The notes: generated by a model from the sequence alone, not told the origin. Counted from the first letter of the stretch, positions 1 through 8,726 are shown. The stretch is 64,000 nt of DNA from Aquisalinus luteolus (GCF_009712425.2 NZ_VCJR02000001.1:1120001-1184000); one strand, 5' to 3'. Made by a program: numbers and translations.

Positions 1-125
1 ACGCTTACAAGCGCCTCATCGGGCAGCTGCATCCGGACCGTGGCGGTACAGACTATCTCGCTGCAAAGCTGAACGAGGCTCGGGATGTGCTGAGGCACCA
101 GTTGAAGGGCAGCCCGGGTAAATGA
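1..125 (+). CDS. DnaJ-domain protein, C-terminal fragment
   Basis: Only the last 40 codons are in the window; the frame is open from position 3 to the TGA at 123-125. The visible residues contain HPDRGG followed by a helix with the pattern YLAAKLNEARDVL, which matches the loop and helices III-IV of a J domain. The chain stops right after the domain, as in small membrane-anchored DnaJ proteins of the TIM14/PAM18 type found in alphaproteobacteria. Such proteins stimulate an Hsp70 ATPase through the HPD tripeptide. The N-terminal part, including any membrane anchor, is outside the window, so the exact subfamily is inferred. Confidence 0.75.
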   Translation, partial: AYKRLIGQLHPDRGGTDYLAAKLNEARDVLRHQLKGSPGK

Positions 126-153
126 AAAGGCCGCGTTCAATGCGCGGCCTTTT
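125..153. terminator. Bidirectional intrinsic terminator
   Basis: An 11-bp inverted repeat (AAAAGGCCGCG at 125-135, CGCGGCCTTTT at 143-153) separates the DnaJ-like gene from the convergent lipoprotein gene ending at 179. U runs are present on both strands, so it can serve both genes. Confidence 0.75.
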
Positions 154-178
154 GCTAGTTACTTGTTCGAATGCAGGT

Positions 179-859
179 CTACGAGCCTGTCGTGATGCTC
201 ATCTGAAGCTGGCTCATGGCCGGCATGTCGGCGCTTTCCAGCGCATCTTTCAGGTCGGTCGAGAAGCTGATCTGGCGCGCCAGATCTTCCAGGGCGGCAT
301 TCATGATAGTCGTCCACGTACCGCTAAGGCCGCCGCCTGTCTTGGCTGAGTTGTAGCCGGTGAAGGAGTCGCTGAACACGACTTCGCCAGTAGTATTGTC
401 GACCAGGGAAACATCAGCTTCGACAGTGCCGAAGAATTCTACCGTGACGAGGCCTGTCTTGTAGTCGAACCACAGGTCGTTGACCGTGGTTTGCAGCGTG
501 AACGGAGCATTGTCGCTAACCACGGAGTGACCGTTCGCAGCGAGCATGGTTTCCAGTGTTGTCTGCACCAGATCCTCGACCGGTTTGTCGTTGACGATAT
601 TGCCGGTGTTCTGGCCATAGCCATTACGCTTGTAGCCGATCAGGTAAGACCGTTTCGGGTCTGCCGTTTCCGGCTTGCCGACGGGTTTGCGGTCCGGCCG
701 CGCATCGGTGACATCTGCGATCATGATGTCTGTCGACGGTGCCTCGGAAATGACGCCAGGCTTGGCAACATCGCTGGTATAGGCGAGGGTAAGTTCCTCA
801 TCCCCGAATGCGCAGGCGGACATGCCCAGCGCCATGGCCAGTATCAGTAAAAGTCTCAT
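179..859 (-). CDS. Putative lipoprotein, LptE/YajG-like type
   Basis: A 226-residue protein of unknown function. The N-terminus (MRLLLILAMALGMSAC) is a short lipoprotein signal with Cys16 as the predicted lipidated residue; the lipobox MSAC is slightly off consensus. The mature part is rich in beta-type sequence and contains the stretch VEDLVQTTLETMLAANG, reminiscent of YajG/LptE-like outer-membrane lipoproteins, but no family is certain. The start is supported by AAGGAGAT about 8 nt upstream. It lies 17 nt downstream of a secreted-protein gene on the same strand, so the two probably form an operon and act together in the envelope. Confidence 0.7.
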   Translation of the reverse strand: MRLLLILAMALGMSACAFGDEELTLAYTSDVAKPGVISEAPSTDIMIADVTDARPDRKPVGKPETADPKRSYLIGYKRNGYGQNTGNIVNDKPVEDLVQTTLETMLAANGHSVVSDNAPFTLQTTVNDLWFDYKTGLVTVEFFGTVEADVSLVDNTTGEVVFSDSFTGYNSAKTGGGLSGTWTTIMNAALEDLARQISFSTDLKDALESADMPAMSQLQMSITTGS

Positions 860-876
860 TCCCCGTGATCTCCTTG

Positions 877-1509
877 TTAACGGTAGATGATTCCGTATGC
901 GATGGATTCACCGGTCTTGCGGGCAAGCTCTTCAAGCTCGCTGGCAAACACCTCATCGGTGAAGTCGAGTGTGTTGGTGGAGCTGAACTTGCCGACCCGG
1001 TTTGGATAATCCCGCCAGATGGTGCGGTCCTTCTCATCCAGTACCTTGACGTTGACATTGATGAAGGCTCGCAATTCCTCGGAGTCTTTCGACCGTCTCG
1101 TCAGACCCCAGTCCTGCAGATCTATGACAAGCTTGTGGCTGGCGGCGTTTGCATCGTCAGTAAGCGAAACGCTGTTGCTCGACGTTAGCTTGGCCAGGAG
1201 TGCTGCCTCGATAAGCGCACCTATTTCTAGGCCTTCCGCTGTTCCCCGCCAGATATCTGCCGTCTCGTTGTCCTGCGCATTGTTCTGTGCAGAATTGACG
1301 ACAGCGCCGGCAACGCCGAAGAGGACGGCCGCCGTCGCAGTTTCGTCCATGCGTTCATTGATAACTGTGTAGTTGCCTACGGCGTCTTCCATTTCGACAT
1401 GGAGAGCCTTGATATCGACGCCACCCAGATCGTCTTTTTCCTGTGCTGACGCAGTCGCGAAAAAGGCTGTCACGAAAACAGCCAGAAATAATCCAACGCG
1501 AGTATTCAC
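877..1509 (-). CDS. Secreted protein of unknown function
   Basis: A 210-residue protein starting at a GTG codon (1507-1509) with a Sec signal peptide; the hydrophobic stretch VGLFLAVFVTAFFATASAQ suggests cleavage after the ASA. The mature part has an Ala-rich helical segment (about residues 60-105) and then a domain including LVIDLQDWGL and FINVNVKVLDEKDRTIW. That pattern resembles the small alpha/beta folds of outer-membrane assembly lipoproteins, but I recognise no family. It is the first gene of a probable two-gene unit with the lipoprotein ending at 179. Upstream AGGG is an acceptable ribosome site. Confidence 0.65.
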   Translation of the reverse strand: MNTRVGLFLAVFVTAFFATASAQEKDDLGGVDIKALHVEMEDAVGNYTVINERMDETATAAVLFGVAGAVVNSAQNNAQDNETADIWRGTAEGLEIGALIEAALLAKLTSSNSVSLTDDANAASHKLVIDLQDWGLTRRSKDSEELRAFINVNVKVLDEKDRTIWRDYPNRVGKFSSTNTLDFTDEVFASELEELARKTGESIAYGIIYR

Positions 1510-1628
1510 TTACCCTGTCCCTCATTCGTGCCCGGGAGGACGTAACCATGAGTTGAGGTGGCGGACAAGTTAAATCGATGACGCGACCAAGCAGCCTCGT
1601 CAGGAGCCAGAATACCTGCCTGATATCG

Positions 1629-2657
1629 TCAGGCGGCCCAGTCGATGACGACCTTGCCGGACTGGCCGGAGCGCATCACGTCGAAGCCTTTCTGGAAATC
1701 ATCCGCCTTCACATGATGGGTGATGATCGGCTTCAGGTTCAGCCCGCTCTGGAGCAGGGCACCCATCTTGTACCAGGTCTCGAACATGCGCCGGCCATAG
1801 ATGCCCTGCACCTGCAGGCCCTTGAAGATGACCTTGTCCCAGTCGATGCCTGCGCCTTTCGGCAGTATGCCGAGCAGTGCGACATGGCCGCCATGGTTCA
1901 TCGTGTCCAGCATAGACTGAAAGGCTGACGGCACGCCTGACATCTCAAGGCCAACGTCGAAGCCCTCGGTCATGCCCAGTTCCGACATCACGTCGCGCAG
2001 GTTTTCCTTGGCGACATTGACCGTGCGGGTCGCGCCCATGGTCTTTGCCAAGTCGAGGCGGTAGTCGTTCACATCGGTGATGACGATGTTCCGTGCACCG
2101 ACATGGGCGGCGACGGCAGCGGCCATGGCACCGATCGGCCCGGCGCCGGTGATCAGCACATCTTCGCCGACGAGATCATAGGTGAGGGCGGTGTGCACGG
2201 CATTGCCGAACGGATCGAGGATCGCGCCGAGATCATCAGTCACGGCGTCCGGCAGCTTGTAGATATTGATGGCGGGAACGGCGATGTAATCAGCGAAGGC
2301 CCCCGCCCGGGAGACCCCGATGCCGACCGTGTTGCGGCACAGGTGTCGCTTGCCGGCGCGGCAGTTGCGGCAATGGCCGCAGGTGATGTGGCCCTCGGCC
2401 GAGACGCGGTCGCCGATAGACAGGCCCTTCACTTCAGAACCCAGCTCGACAATTTCACCCATGAATTCGTGGCCAACAGTCATCGGCACGGGGATCGTGT
2501 TCTGCGCCCATTCATCCCAGTTATAGATGTGTATGTCGGTGCCGCAGATCGCAGCCTTCCTGACCTTGATCAGAACATCATTGTGCCCGACCGACGGTGC
2601 CTTGACCTCTTCCAGCCAGATGCCTTGCACTGGCTTCGACTTGACGAGAGACTTCAT
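1629..2657 (-). CDS. tdh: L-threonine 3-dehydrogenase
   Basis: A 342-residue zinc-dependent MDR dehydrogenase that oxidises L-threonine to 2-amino-3-ketobutyrate with NAD+. Catalytic zinc residues are visible as Cys38 (AAICGTD) and His63-Glu64 (GHEFMGE). The structural zinc site is Cys93, 96, 99 and 107 (CGHCRNC...C), and the NAD-binding motif is GAGPIGA. The length matches the E. coli enzyme. The frame stays open upstream into kbl, but the family start MKSLVKS is at 2655-2657. It sits 10 nt after kbl, giving the usual two-step threonine-to-glycine pathway. Confidence 0.96.
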   Translation of the reverse strand: MKSLVKSKPVQGIWLEEVKAPSVGHNDVLIKVRKAAICGTDIHIYNWDEWAQNTIPVPMTVGHEFMGEIVELGSEVKGLSIGDRVSAEGHITCGHCRNCRAGKRHLCRNTVGIGVSRAGAFADYIAVPAINIYKLPDAVTDDLGAILDPFGNAVHTALTYDLVGEDVLITGAGPIGAMAAAVAAHVGARNIVITDVNDYRLDLAKTMGATRTVNVAKENLRDVMSELGMTEGFDVGLEMSGVPSAFQSMLDTMNHGGHVALLGILPKGAGIDWDKVIFKGLQVQGIYGRRMFETWYKMGALLQSGLNLKPIITHHVKADDFQKGFDVMRSGQSGKVVIDWAA

Positions 2658-2667
2658 GGATTGATCC

Positions 2668-3870
2668 TCAGATGACGCCGAGTTCCTTGCCGGCGGTGGT
2701 GAATGCGTCGATGGTGCGGTCGATCTGCTCAGGCGTATGCGCGGCAGACATCTGTGTACGGATGCGCGCCTTGTCCTTGGGAACGACCGGATAGAAAAAG
2801 CCGGTGACATAGACGCCGAGTTCGAACAGGCGGTTTGCCATCTTCTGCGACAGGGCGGCGTCATGCAGCATGACAGGGATGATCGGGTGTTCGCCTGGCA
2901 ACAGCTCGAACCCGGCATCGGTCATTCCGGTACGGAAGTGTTTTGCGTTTTCGAACAGCTGCTTGCGCAGGTCATCGCCCTCGCGCACCAGTTCTATGGC
3001 CTTGATCGACGCCCCGACGAGGGAGGGCGTCAGGGCGTTGGAGAAGAGATAGGGGCGGGCGCGCTGGCGCAGCAGGTCAATTACCGGCTGGGCCGCGCAG
3101 ATATAGCCCCCCATGGCCCCGCCCAGCGCCTTGCCCAGTGTGCCGGTCAGGATATCGACCTTGTCCATCACGCCGTGATGCTCCGGCGTGCCGCGGCCGC
3201 CATCGCCCATAAAGCCGGTCGCATGGCAGTCATCGACCATGACGAGGGCGTCGTATTTCTTGGCGACTTCGCAGAGCCGGTCGAGATGGGCGATATAGCC
3301 ATCCATCGAGAAAACGCCGTCAGTCACGACCAGCTTGGTCCGCGCGCCATCGGCATCGGCCTGTTTCAGCTGTGCTTCGAGGTCATCCGCGTCATTGTTC
3401 TTGAAGCGATAGCGTTTGGCCTTGCACAGGCGCACACCGTCGATGATCGAAGCATGGTTCAACTCATCCGAGATGATCGCATCCTCGGCGGTCAGCAAGG
3501 GCTCGAAGACGCCGCCATTGGCATCGAAGCAGGCAGCGAACAGGATCGAGTCATCATAGCCGAGGAAGTCGGCAATGGTGTGCTCCAGCTCGCGGTGGAT
3601 ATCCTGGGTGCCGCAGATGAAACGGACGGAGGCCATGCCATATCCGTATTTCTCGGCGGCATCATGGGCGGCGCGGATCAGGGCAGGGTGGTCGGCCAGG
3701 CCCAGATAATTATTGGCGCAGAAATTCAGGACGCGCTTTTCCTGTCCGTCCTTCTTGACCGTTATCTCGGCAGACTGGGGGGAGGTAATCTCACGCTCGA
3801 CCTTGTACAGGCCTTGCTCCTCGATTTCCTGCAGGGTCTGGCTGATCCGGGAAAGAAAGCTGTCGGACAT
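2668..3870 (-). CDS. kbl: 2-amino-3-ketobutyrate CoA ligase (glycine C-acetyltransferase)
   Basis: A 400-residue PLP enzyme of the alpha-oxoamine synthase family that cleaves 2-amino-3-ketobutyrate with CoA to glycine and acetyl-CoA. The PLP lysine is Lys247 in the motif [11 protein letters not shown], and the cofactor aspartate lies in [11 protein letters not shown] (213-214). The start MSDSFLS (3868-3870) is chosen because AAAGGAGAC lies just upstream; an in-frame 20-residue extension lacks a ribosome site and is not conserved in the family. First gene of kbl-tdh. Confidence 0.96.
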   Translation of the reverse strand: MSDSFLSRISQTLQEIEEQGLYKVEREITSPQSAEITVKKDGQEKRVLNFCANNYLGLADHPALIRAAHDAAEKYGYGMASVRFICGTQDIHRELEHTIADFLGYDDSILFAACFDANGGVFEPLLTAEDAIISDELNHASIIDGVRLCKAKRYRFKNNDADDLEAQLKQADADGARTKLVVTDGVFSMDGYIAHLDRLCEVAKKYDALVMVDDCHATGFMGDGGRGTPEHHGVMDKVDILTGTLGKALGGAMGGYICAAQPVIDLLRQRARPYLFSNALTPSLVGASIKAIELVREGDDLRKQLFENAKHFRTGMTDAGFELLPGEHPIIPVMLHDAALSQKMANRLFELGVYVTGFFYPVVPKDKARIRTQMSAAHTPEQIDRTIDAFTTAGKELGVI

Positions 3871-4025
3871 TCTGGTCTCCTTTGGCGGGAATGTAGATGT
3901 AATGACCGGGACGAACAATATTTGCCCCACTCAAGGGAGGGGCAATTGAGAAGAACGCCATAAAGTTGTGAGAAATCAGGTCTTTATGGCAGTAACGCGC
4001 TATTTTGTTTGACTGTGTGAAATAG

Positions 4026-4049
4026 TTAATTCAAATTAACCTCGATTAA
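4026..4049. promoter_or_regulatory. Three evenly spaced TTAA boxes
   Basis: TTAA occurs at 4026, 4036 and 4046, each separated by exactly 6 nt, about 75 nt upstream of the PG-binding lipoprotein start. This resembles CtrA half-sites, but the Caulobacter consensus has a 7-nt spacer, so the assignment is tentative. A TTAA-N6-TTAA pair also lies upstream of the H-NOX gene (12616-12629). Confidence 0.35.
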
Positions 4050-4121
4050 ACGGGTGGGATCATGGCCACCCGCCAGCCCGGTCATAGTGACCCGGGGGAG
4101 AGTGTTGTGGGGTTTAGTATC

Positions 4122-5240
4122 ATGATGAAGAAATTCAAATATGCCATTGCGCCTTTGGCCGTTGCGGCAATGCTGGCCGGGTGCGAGAGCACGATGGAAC
4201 CGGCACCGAGTATCGCTGCGCCTTCTGTAGATTCCGAGCGGATGAGCGAGCTTGAGCGCCAGAACTCTGCGCTTCGCCAGCAGAACGCCAGCCTTCAATC
4301 ATCGCTGGAAACGCAGACGAGCATGTCATCGGCCGACAGCACTGGCGCTTATGCCGACCTGCCGCCGGCAAAGCCGGGCGAGTGTTATGCCCGCATCCTG
4401 ATCCCGGCGCAGTATGAGTCCTACACTGACCGTCTGCTTGCTTCCGAAGCATCAGAACGTGTCGAGATCATCCCGGCCCAGTATGAATGGGCGGAAGAAC
4501 GCGTCGTCGTGAACGAGGGCGGCGAGCGTATCGAAGTCGTTCCGGCAACCTATCGAATGGTGACCGAGACGGTGGTTGTCGAACCGGCGCGCATCGAGCT
4601 GAAAACCATTCCGGCCCGCTACGAGACCCGCACCGAGCGTGTGCTGGTAAAAGAGAGCTATACCAAATGGGTGCAGGGGCAGGGCATTATCGGCCAGTCC
4701 ATGCATGGCGGTACTGTTACGGACGTACGCGGTACACCGACGGGCGAGATCATGTGCCTGATCGAAGTGCCGGCCGAGTACAACACGATCGAAAAGCAGG
4801 TGCTGGTATCACCGGCCCGGACCGAGCAGATCCAGGTGCCGGCTGTGACCCGCACGGTGACGAAACGTGTTGTCGACACACCGGCCACAACTCGTGTGGT
4901 GCCGATCCCGGCAACCTATGACACGGTCCGTGTTCGTCGTGAGGTTGCCCCGGCATCCGAACGCCGCATTCCGATCCCTGAGACCTATAAGACCGTAACC
5001 AAGCAGCGCAAGGTTGGTGAGGAACGGCTCGTCTGGCGTGAAGTGCTGTGTGAGACAAATACAACACCCGACGTAATTCGACGCGTCCAGACCTCTCTTC
5101 GCCGCGAAGGGTATGATGTCACCGTTGACGGTGTTCTCGGGCCGAGTACGATGAGGGCGATCGAAGCCTATCAACGGCGCGAGAATTTGGGCACAGGGGG
5201 GCTGACTATGGCGACTGTGCGCAGCCTTGGCGTGATGTAA
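4122..5240 (+). CDS. Lipoprotein with internal repeats and C-terminal peptidoglycan-binding domain
   Basis: A 372-residue protein with a perfect lipobox, LAGC, Cys21 being the lipidated residue. A heptad-like coiled coil follows (about residues 43-66, SERMSELERQNSALRQQ). The middle consists of many short degenerate units with the pattern IPA-x-Y-(3)-TE-x-VVV, spaced by roughly 20-30 residues. The last 60 residues (PDVIRRVQTSLRREGYDV...VDGVLGPSTMRAIEAYQ) form a PG_binding_1 domain. It therefore probably tethers the outer membrane to peptidoglycan or has a cell-wall scaffold role. Two adjacent ATG codons (4122, 4125) are possible starts. A terminator follows. Confidence 0.8.
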   Translation: MMKKFKYAIAPLAVAAMLAGCESTMEPAPSIAAPSVDSERMSELERQNSALRQQNASLQSSLETQTSMSSADSTGAYADLPPAKPGECYARILIPAQYESYTDRLLASEASERVEIIPAQYEWAEERVVVNEGGERIEVVPATYRMVTETVVVEPARIELKTIPARYETRTERVLVKESYTKWVQGQGIIGQSMHGGTVTDVRGTPTGEIMCLIEVPAEYNTIEKQVLVSPARTEQIQVPAVTRTVTKRVVDTPATTRVVPIPATYDTVRVRREVAPASERRIPIPETYKTVTKQRKVGEERLVWREVLCETNTTPDVIRRVQTSLRREGYDVTVDGVLGPSTMRAIEAYQRRENLGTGGLTMATVRSLGVM

Positions 5241-5266
5241 CAAACGCCGGAAGGCCATCAGAGGGA

Positions 5267-5303
5267 AAAAGCGGCCGGCATAGCGTCCGGCCGTTTTTTT
5301 TTT
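5267..5303 (+). terminator. Intrinsic terminator
   Basis: A 7-bp GC stem (CGGCCGG at 5272-5278, CCGGCCG at 5287-5293) is followed by ten T residues. It ends the PG-binding lipoprotein transcript and insulates tRNA-Trp. Confidence 0.9.
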
Positions 5304-5384
5304 GTTTTCTGCAATAGGCGAAAAACGGGATTGCGAATTACGGGTGGCTTCTGTATCAGAAGCTCTCCCTTTGCCGGGACCGAT

Positions 5385-5460
5385 AGGGGTATAGCTCAGC
5401 TGGTAGAGCATCGGTCTCCAAAACCGAGGGTCGCGGGTTCGAATCCTGCTGCCCCTGCCA
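5385..5460 (+). tRNA. tRNA-Trp (CCA anticodon)
   Basis: A 76-nt cloverleaf with a 7-bp acceptor stem (AGGGGTA paired with TGCCCCT), D arm with AGCTCAGCTGGTAGAGC, anticodon stem TCGGT/ACCGA around loop CTCCAAA (anticodon CCA), and a T arm with GGTTCGAATCC. CCA is encoded at 5458-5460. In most alphaproteobacteria this gene directly precedes secE; here a symporter pair intervenes. Confidence 0.97.
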
Positions 5461-5579
5461 TTTTGGCATTTCGGCCCGGCATGCGAAAATCTCCGGAAAA
5501 ATCGTTTGTGTTACAGCCGGTTGCGGTTACGCTTGTAAAAAATGACAAGCGCTAACATGCGCGCCCGGGAGGTAACGAT

Positions 5580-5864
5580 ATGTCTGACACGGAAAAGCCC
5601 GTAGCCGCTGGCTCACGCCCCGATCATTCCGCCTATTGGCGGGCGACCTTGACGCTCACCCTGTCCTTGCTGGCGGTCTGGTTCGTCGTTTCCTTTGGCG
5701 CAGGCATCCTGCTTCGTGACTTCCTGGACCAGTTCTCCATCGGCGGCGCACCGCTGGGCTTCTGGTTCGCCCAGCAGGGCGCGATCTATGTCTTCGTTGT
5801 ACTGATCTTCATCTATTGCATCGGCATGAACCGCATTGCCCGCAAGCACGGCATCAAGGGGTAG
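5580..5864 (+). CDS. DUF4212 protein, small subunit of sodium:solute symporter
   Basis: A 94-residue membrane protein with two predicted helices (about 20-46 and 60-84) and a charged cytoplasmic tail. It matches the DUF4212/TIGR03647 family, always encoded next to a VC_2705-type sodium:solute symporter large subunit. The start has a strong ribosome site (GGGAGGTAA) 5 nt upstream. The stop is 4 nt before the large-subunit start, indicating tight coupling. The protein probably stabilises or gates the transporter; substrate unknown, with acetate or other short organic acids plausible from related SSS proteins. Confidence 0.85.
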   Translation: MSDTEKPVAAGSRPDHSAYWRATLTLTLSLLAVWFVVSFGAGILLRDFLDQFSIGGAPLGFWFAQQGAIYVFVVLIFIYCIGMNRIARKHGIKG

Positions 5865-5868
5865 GGAC

Positions 5869-7644
5869 ATGGATCAGGCATTCTGGAGCTATCTCTTCGT
5901 CGGGCTTTCCTTTGCCCTTTATGTCGGTATCGCGATTTGGGCCCGGGCAGGGTCCACCAATGATTTCTATGTCGCCGGTCACGACGTCCACCCGACGCTG
6001 AACGGCATGGCGACGGCGGCTGACTGGATGTCGGCGGCCTCCTTCCTGTCGATGGCAGGTCTCATCGCTTTTCTGGGCTATGGCGGATCTGTCTACCTGA
6101 TGGGCTGGACCGGCGGCTATGTGCTGCTCGCCATGCTGCTGGCGCCATATCTGCGCGAGTTCGGCAAGTTCACCGTGCCTGATTTCGTCGGCGACCGGTA
6201 TTATTCGACCTTCGCCCGTATCGTCGCCGTGATCTGCGCACTGTTTGTTTCCTTCACCTATATTGCCGGGCAGATGAAAGGCGTCGGCGTTGCCTTCTCC
6301 GGCTTCCTCGGCATTCCATTCGAGTGGGGCATCGTCATCGGCATGGTCGTCGTCTTTTTCTATGCCGTGCTCGGCGGTATGAAGGGTGTGACCTATACCC
6401 AGGTCGCGCAGTACTGCGTGATGATCTTCGCCTATACCGTACCGGCGATCTTCATTTCGCTGACGATCACCGGCAATGTCTTCCCGCAGCTCGGGTTCAT
6501 CTCAGACGTGCGGGGCGAGGATATCTCCATGCTGGCGAAACTGAACGGTGTACTGACCGATCTCGGTTTTGCTGAATATACCTCGACCAACAAGACGATG
6601 ATCGACATTTTCTGCATCACCGCCGCGCTGATGTTCGGTACCGCCGGTTTGCCGCATGTGATCGTGCGGTTCTTCACCGTGAAGAGCGCCAAGGCGGCCC
6701 GCATCTCCGCCGGCTGGGCCCTCCTGTTCATCGCGATCCTCTATACCACCGCTCCGGCGGTTGGTGCGTTTGCCCGCCTCAACTTCATCGATACGGTCAA
6801 TGAAGCGACCTATGTGAGCGACGAGGATTACGAGACCCGCTCCGCTGAGATCGAGGCAGAGGGCGGAAAGGCCGTGCCGGCATGGTTCAAGAACTGGGAG
6901 CCTACGGGGCTTGTCTCCTTCGAGGACAAGAATGGCGACGGACAGATGCAGATCCGCGGCCCGAACGCGCCCGATGGGCTGGAGAACGAGGTGACGGCCA
7001 ATAATGACATCTTCGTGCTTGCCAATCCTGAGATTGCCCGGCTGCCCGGCTGGGTTATCGGCCTCGTCGTTGCCGGTGGCATGGCCGCCGCGTTGTCCAC
7101 GGCAGCGGGCCTGTTGATGGTCATCTCGTCAGCCGTCAGTCACGACCTTTGCCGCCGTACCCTATTCAAGGGAATGAGCGACACGACCGAACTGAGGATC
7201 GCCCGCGTCGCGGCGGCAGGGGCGGTGTTCGCCGCAGGCCTCGTCGGGCTGTTCGCCGACAAGCTCGGCTTCGTTGCCCAGGTGGTCGCCTTCGCCTTCG
7301 GGCTCGCGGCAGCTTCGCTGTTCCCGGTGATCTTCCTCGGTATCTTCTGGAAGCGCATGAACAAGGAAGGGGCCATCGTCGCCATGCTGACCGGCCTGAT
7401 CACCACTTTCGGTTATATCTACTTCTTCAAGTTCGGCGGCGGCACGCCCGACCAGTACCTGTTCGGCATCTCGCCGGAGGGGATTGGCTTCCTCTTCATG
7501 TGGGTGGCGCTCATCGCGGGGATCGTCACCGCGCTCATGACCCGGGCGCCGTCGCAGGAAATCCAGGACCTGGTCGAGGATATCCGCGTGCCGGGCAGCC
7601 GCACCGGCCATGGGGAGGGCGACGCCGCCATGCCGCCCGGCTGA
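5869..7644 (+). CDS. Sodium:solute symporter, VC_2705-type large subunit
   Basis: A 591-residue SSS-family transporter. The N-terminus has the typical FYVAGHDVHP-TLNGMATAADWMSAASF signature, and the chain has about 13 hydrophobic segments. A roughly 80-residue hydrophilic insertion lies at about 310-390, with an EF-hand-like loop DKNGDGQMQIRG at 353-364. The ATG at 5869 follows GGGGTAGGGAC and lies 4 nt after the DUF4212 stop; an upstream in-frame ATG at 5836 lies inside that gene and is rejected. It works in the inner membrane, importing an unidentified solute with Na+. Its placement between tRNA-Trp and secE is unusual. Confidence 0.88.
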   Translation: MDQAFWSYLFVGLSFALYVGIAIWARAGSTNDFYVAGHDVHPTLNGMATAADWMSAASFLSMAGLIAFLGYGGSVYLMGWTGGYVLLAMLLAPYLREFGKFTVPDFVGDRYYSTFARIVAVICALFVSFTYIAGQMKGVGVAFSGFLGIPFEWGIVIGMVVVFFYAVLGGMKGVTYTQVAQYCVMIFAYTVPAIFISLTITGNVFPQLGFISDVRGEDISMLAKLNGVLTDLGFAEYTSTNKTMIDIFCITAALMFGTAGLPHVIVRFFTVKSAKAARISAGWALLFIAILYTTAPAVGAFARLNFIDTVNEATYVSDEDYETRSAEIEAEGGKAVPAWFKNWEPTGLVSFEDKNGDGQMQIRGPNAPDGLENEVTANNDIFVLANPEIARLPGWVIGLVVAGGMAAALSTAAGLLMVISSAVSHDLCRRTLFKGMSDTTELRIARVAAAGAVFAAGLVGLFADKLGFVAQVVAFAFGLAAASLFPVIFLGIFWKRMNKEGAIVAMLTGLITTFGYIYFFKFGGGTPDQYLFGISPEGIGFLFMWVALIAGIVTALMTRAPSQEIQDLVEDIRVPGSRTGHGEGDAAMPPG

Positions 7645-7667
7645 CCAAAGGTATAAGCGGAATATTC

Positions 7668-7696
7668 TTGACAGATCATCCGAGATGACCGATTGA
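7668..7696 (+). promoter_or_regulatory. Candidate secE-nusG promoter
   Basis: A perfect -35 hexamer TTGACA (7668-7673) is followed after 17 nt by GATTGA (7691-7696), a poor -10. It lies about 90 nt upstream of secE and would give secE-nusG a promoter independent of the symporter genes. Confidence 0.35.
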
Positions 7697-7787
7697 AGCG
7701 CATCTCCCAAAAGGAAAGATCGGCCAAAACCCTTGTAAGGGCACTATCAAACCGTATCTTTCAGTGACGCAACGCTGGACAGGAAAC

Positions 7788-8084
7788 ATGGCCAAGAAAC
7801 CAGGCAAATCGACCAAGTCGTCATCAGGCAAGGCCAACAAGGGCCGCGAGCGCGATCCGGATATCAAGGTAACGCAGGAAAATGCGCCCAGGAAGAAATC
7901 CGTCGGCCCGGTCCAGTTCTGGAACCAGGTGATCAGCGAAGGCAAGAAGGTCACCTGGACCTCGCGCAACGAGACGTTCGCCTCCACGATCATGGTGCTG
8001 ATCATGGTCGTGATCATGTCGCTGTTCTTCCTCCTGGTCGACCAGCTGCTGCGCATCGTCGTCCAGTTCATTCTCGGCCTCTAA
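7788..8084 (+). CDS. secE: Preprotein translocase subunit SecE
   Basis: A 98-residue protein with a Lys-rich, hydrophilic N-terminus, the SecE amphipathic signature (QFWNQVISEGKKVTWTSRNE, about residues 44-63) and one C-terminal membrane helix (FASTIMVLIMVVIMSLFFLL). It clamps SecY in the SecYEG channel. The ATG at 7788 follows AGGAAAC; an in-frame ATG at 7764 has no ribosome site. It is followed by nusG after 21 nt, as in most bacteria. Confidence 0.95.
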   Translation: MAKKPGKSTKSSSGKANKGRERDPDIKVTQENAPRKKSVGPVQFWNQVISEGKKVTWTSRNETFASTIMVLIMVVIMSLFFLLVDQLLRIVVQFILGL

Positions 8085-8105
8085 CCAATAGTCAGGATCA
8101 AGCCC

Positions 8106-8639
8106 GTGGCACATAAATGGTACATCGTTCACGCCTATTCGAACTTCGAGAAGAAGGTCGCTGACTCGATCAAGATGTCGGCCGCCGAGAAGGGCCTGGA
8201 GCAATACATCGAGGAAGTCCTGGTGCCGACCGAGGAAGTGGTCGAGGTGCGCCGGGGCCGCAAGATCAACACCGAGCGCCGCTATTTCCCCGGCTACGTG
8301 CTGGTCAAGATGATCCTCAATGACGACACCTATCACCTCGTCAACGACACGCCGAAGGTCACCGGCTTTCTCGGCACCGGCAAGAAACCGCTGCCCGTCA
8401 GCCAGAAGGAAGTCGACCGCATCCTTGGCGTCATGGAAGAGGGTGTCGAGCGTCCGCGTCCGACGATCCTGTTCGAGATCGGCGAGAATGTCCGCGTCAC
8501 CGACGGTCCGTTCGCGTCCTTCTCCGGCGTTGTGGAAGAAGTCGACGAGGACAATGCCCGCCTGAAGGTCGCCGTCTCGATCTTCGGCCGCGCCACCCCG
8601 GTCGAGCTGGAATACTCCCAGGTCGAAAAGGGCAGCTGA
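8106..8639 (+). CDS. nusG: Transcription termination/antitermination factor NusG
   Basis: A 177-residue NusG starting at GTG (8106). The NGN domain (about 1-110) has the motifs WYIVHAYSNFEKKV and RRYFPGYVLVKM. The C-terminal KOW domain (about 122-177) has VRVTDGPFASFSGVVEEVDED. It binds RNA polymerase beta' and links it to Rho or ribosomal protein S10. Normally followed directly by rplK; here a terminator and more than 4 kb of inserted DNA follow. Confidence 0.97.
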   Translation: MAHKWYIVHAYSNFEKKVADSIKMSAAEKGLEQYIEEVLVPTEEVVEVRRGRKINTERRYFPGYVLVKMILNDDTYHLVNDTPKVTGFLGTGKKPLPVSQKEVDRILGVMEEGVERPRPTILFEIGENVRVTDGPFASFSGVVEEVDEDNARLKVAVSIFGRATPVELEYSQVEKGS

Positions 8640-8676
8640 GGCAGGGCTACCCCAAGAGCCACACTGCAGAATTCAG

Positions 8677-8714
8677 GAACGCCGCGAGCATGACGCTTGC
8701 GGCGTTCTTGTTTT
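8677..8714 (+). terminator. Intrinsic terminator after nusG
   Basis: A 9-bp stem (GAACGCCGC at 8677-8685, GCGGCGTTC at 8699-8707) is followed by TTGTTTT, 38 nt after the nusG stop. It ends the secE-nusG transcript so rplK needs its own promoter. Confidence 0.8.
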
Positions 8715-8726
8715 GGGCGGTGCCGC

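Noticed and set aside
2658-2918. Longer tdh reading frame with 87 extra codons
   Set aside because: The extra part overlaps the end of kbl in another frame and is Arg/Ser-rich shadow sequence; the family start is at 2657.
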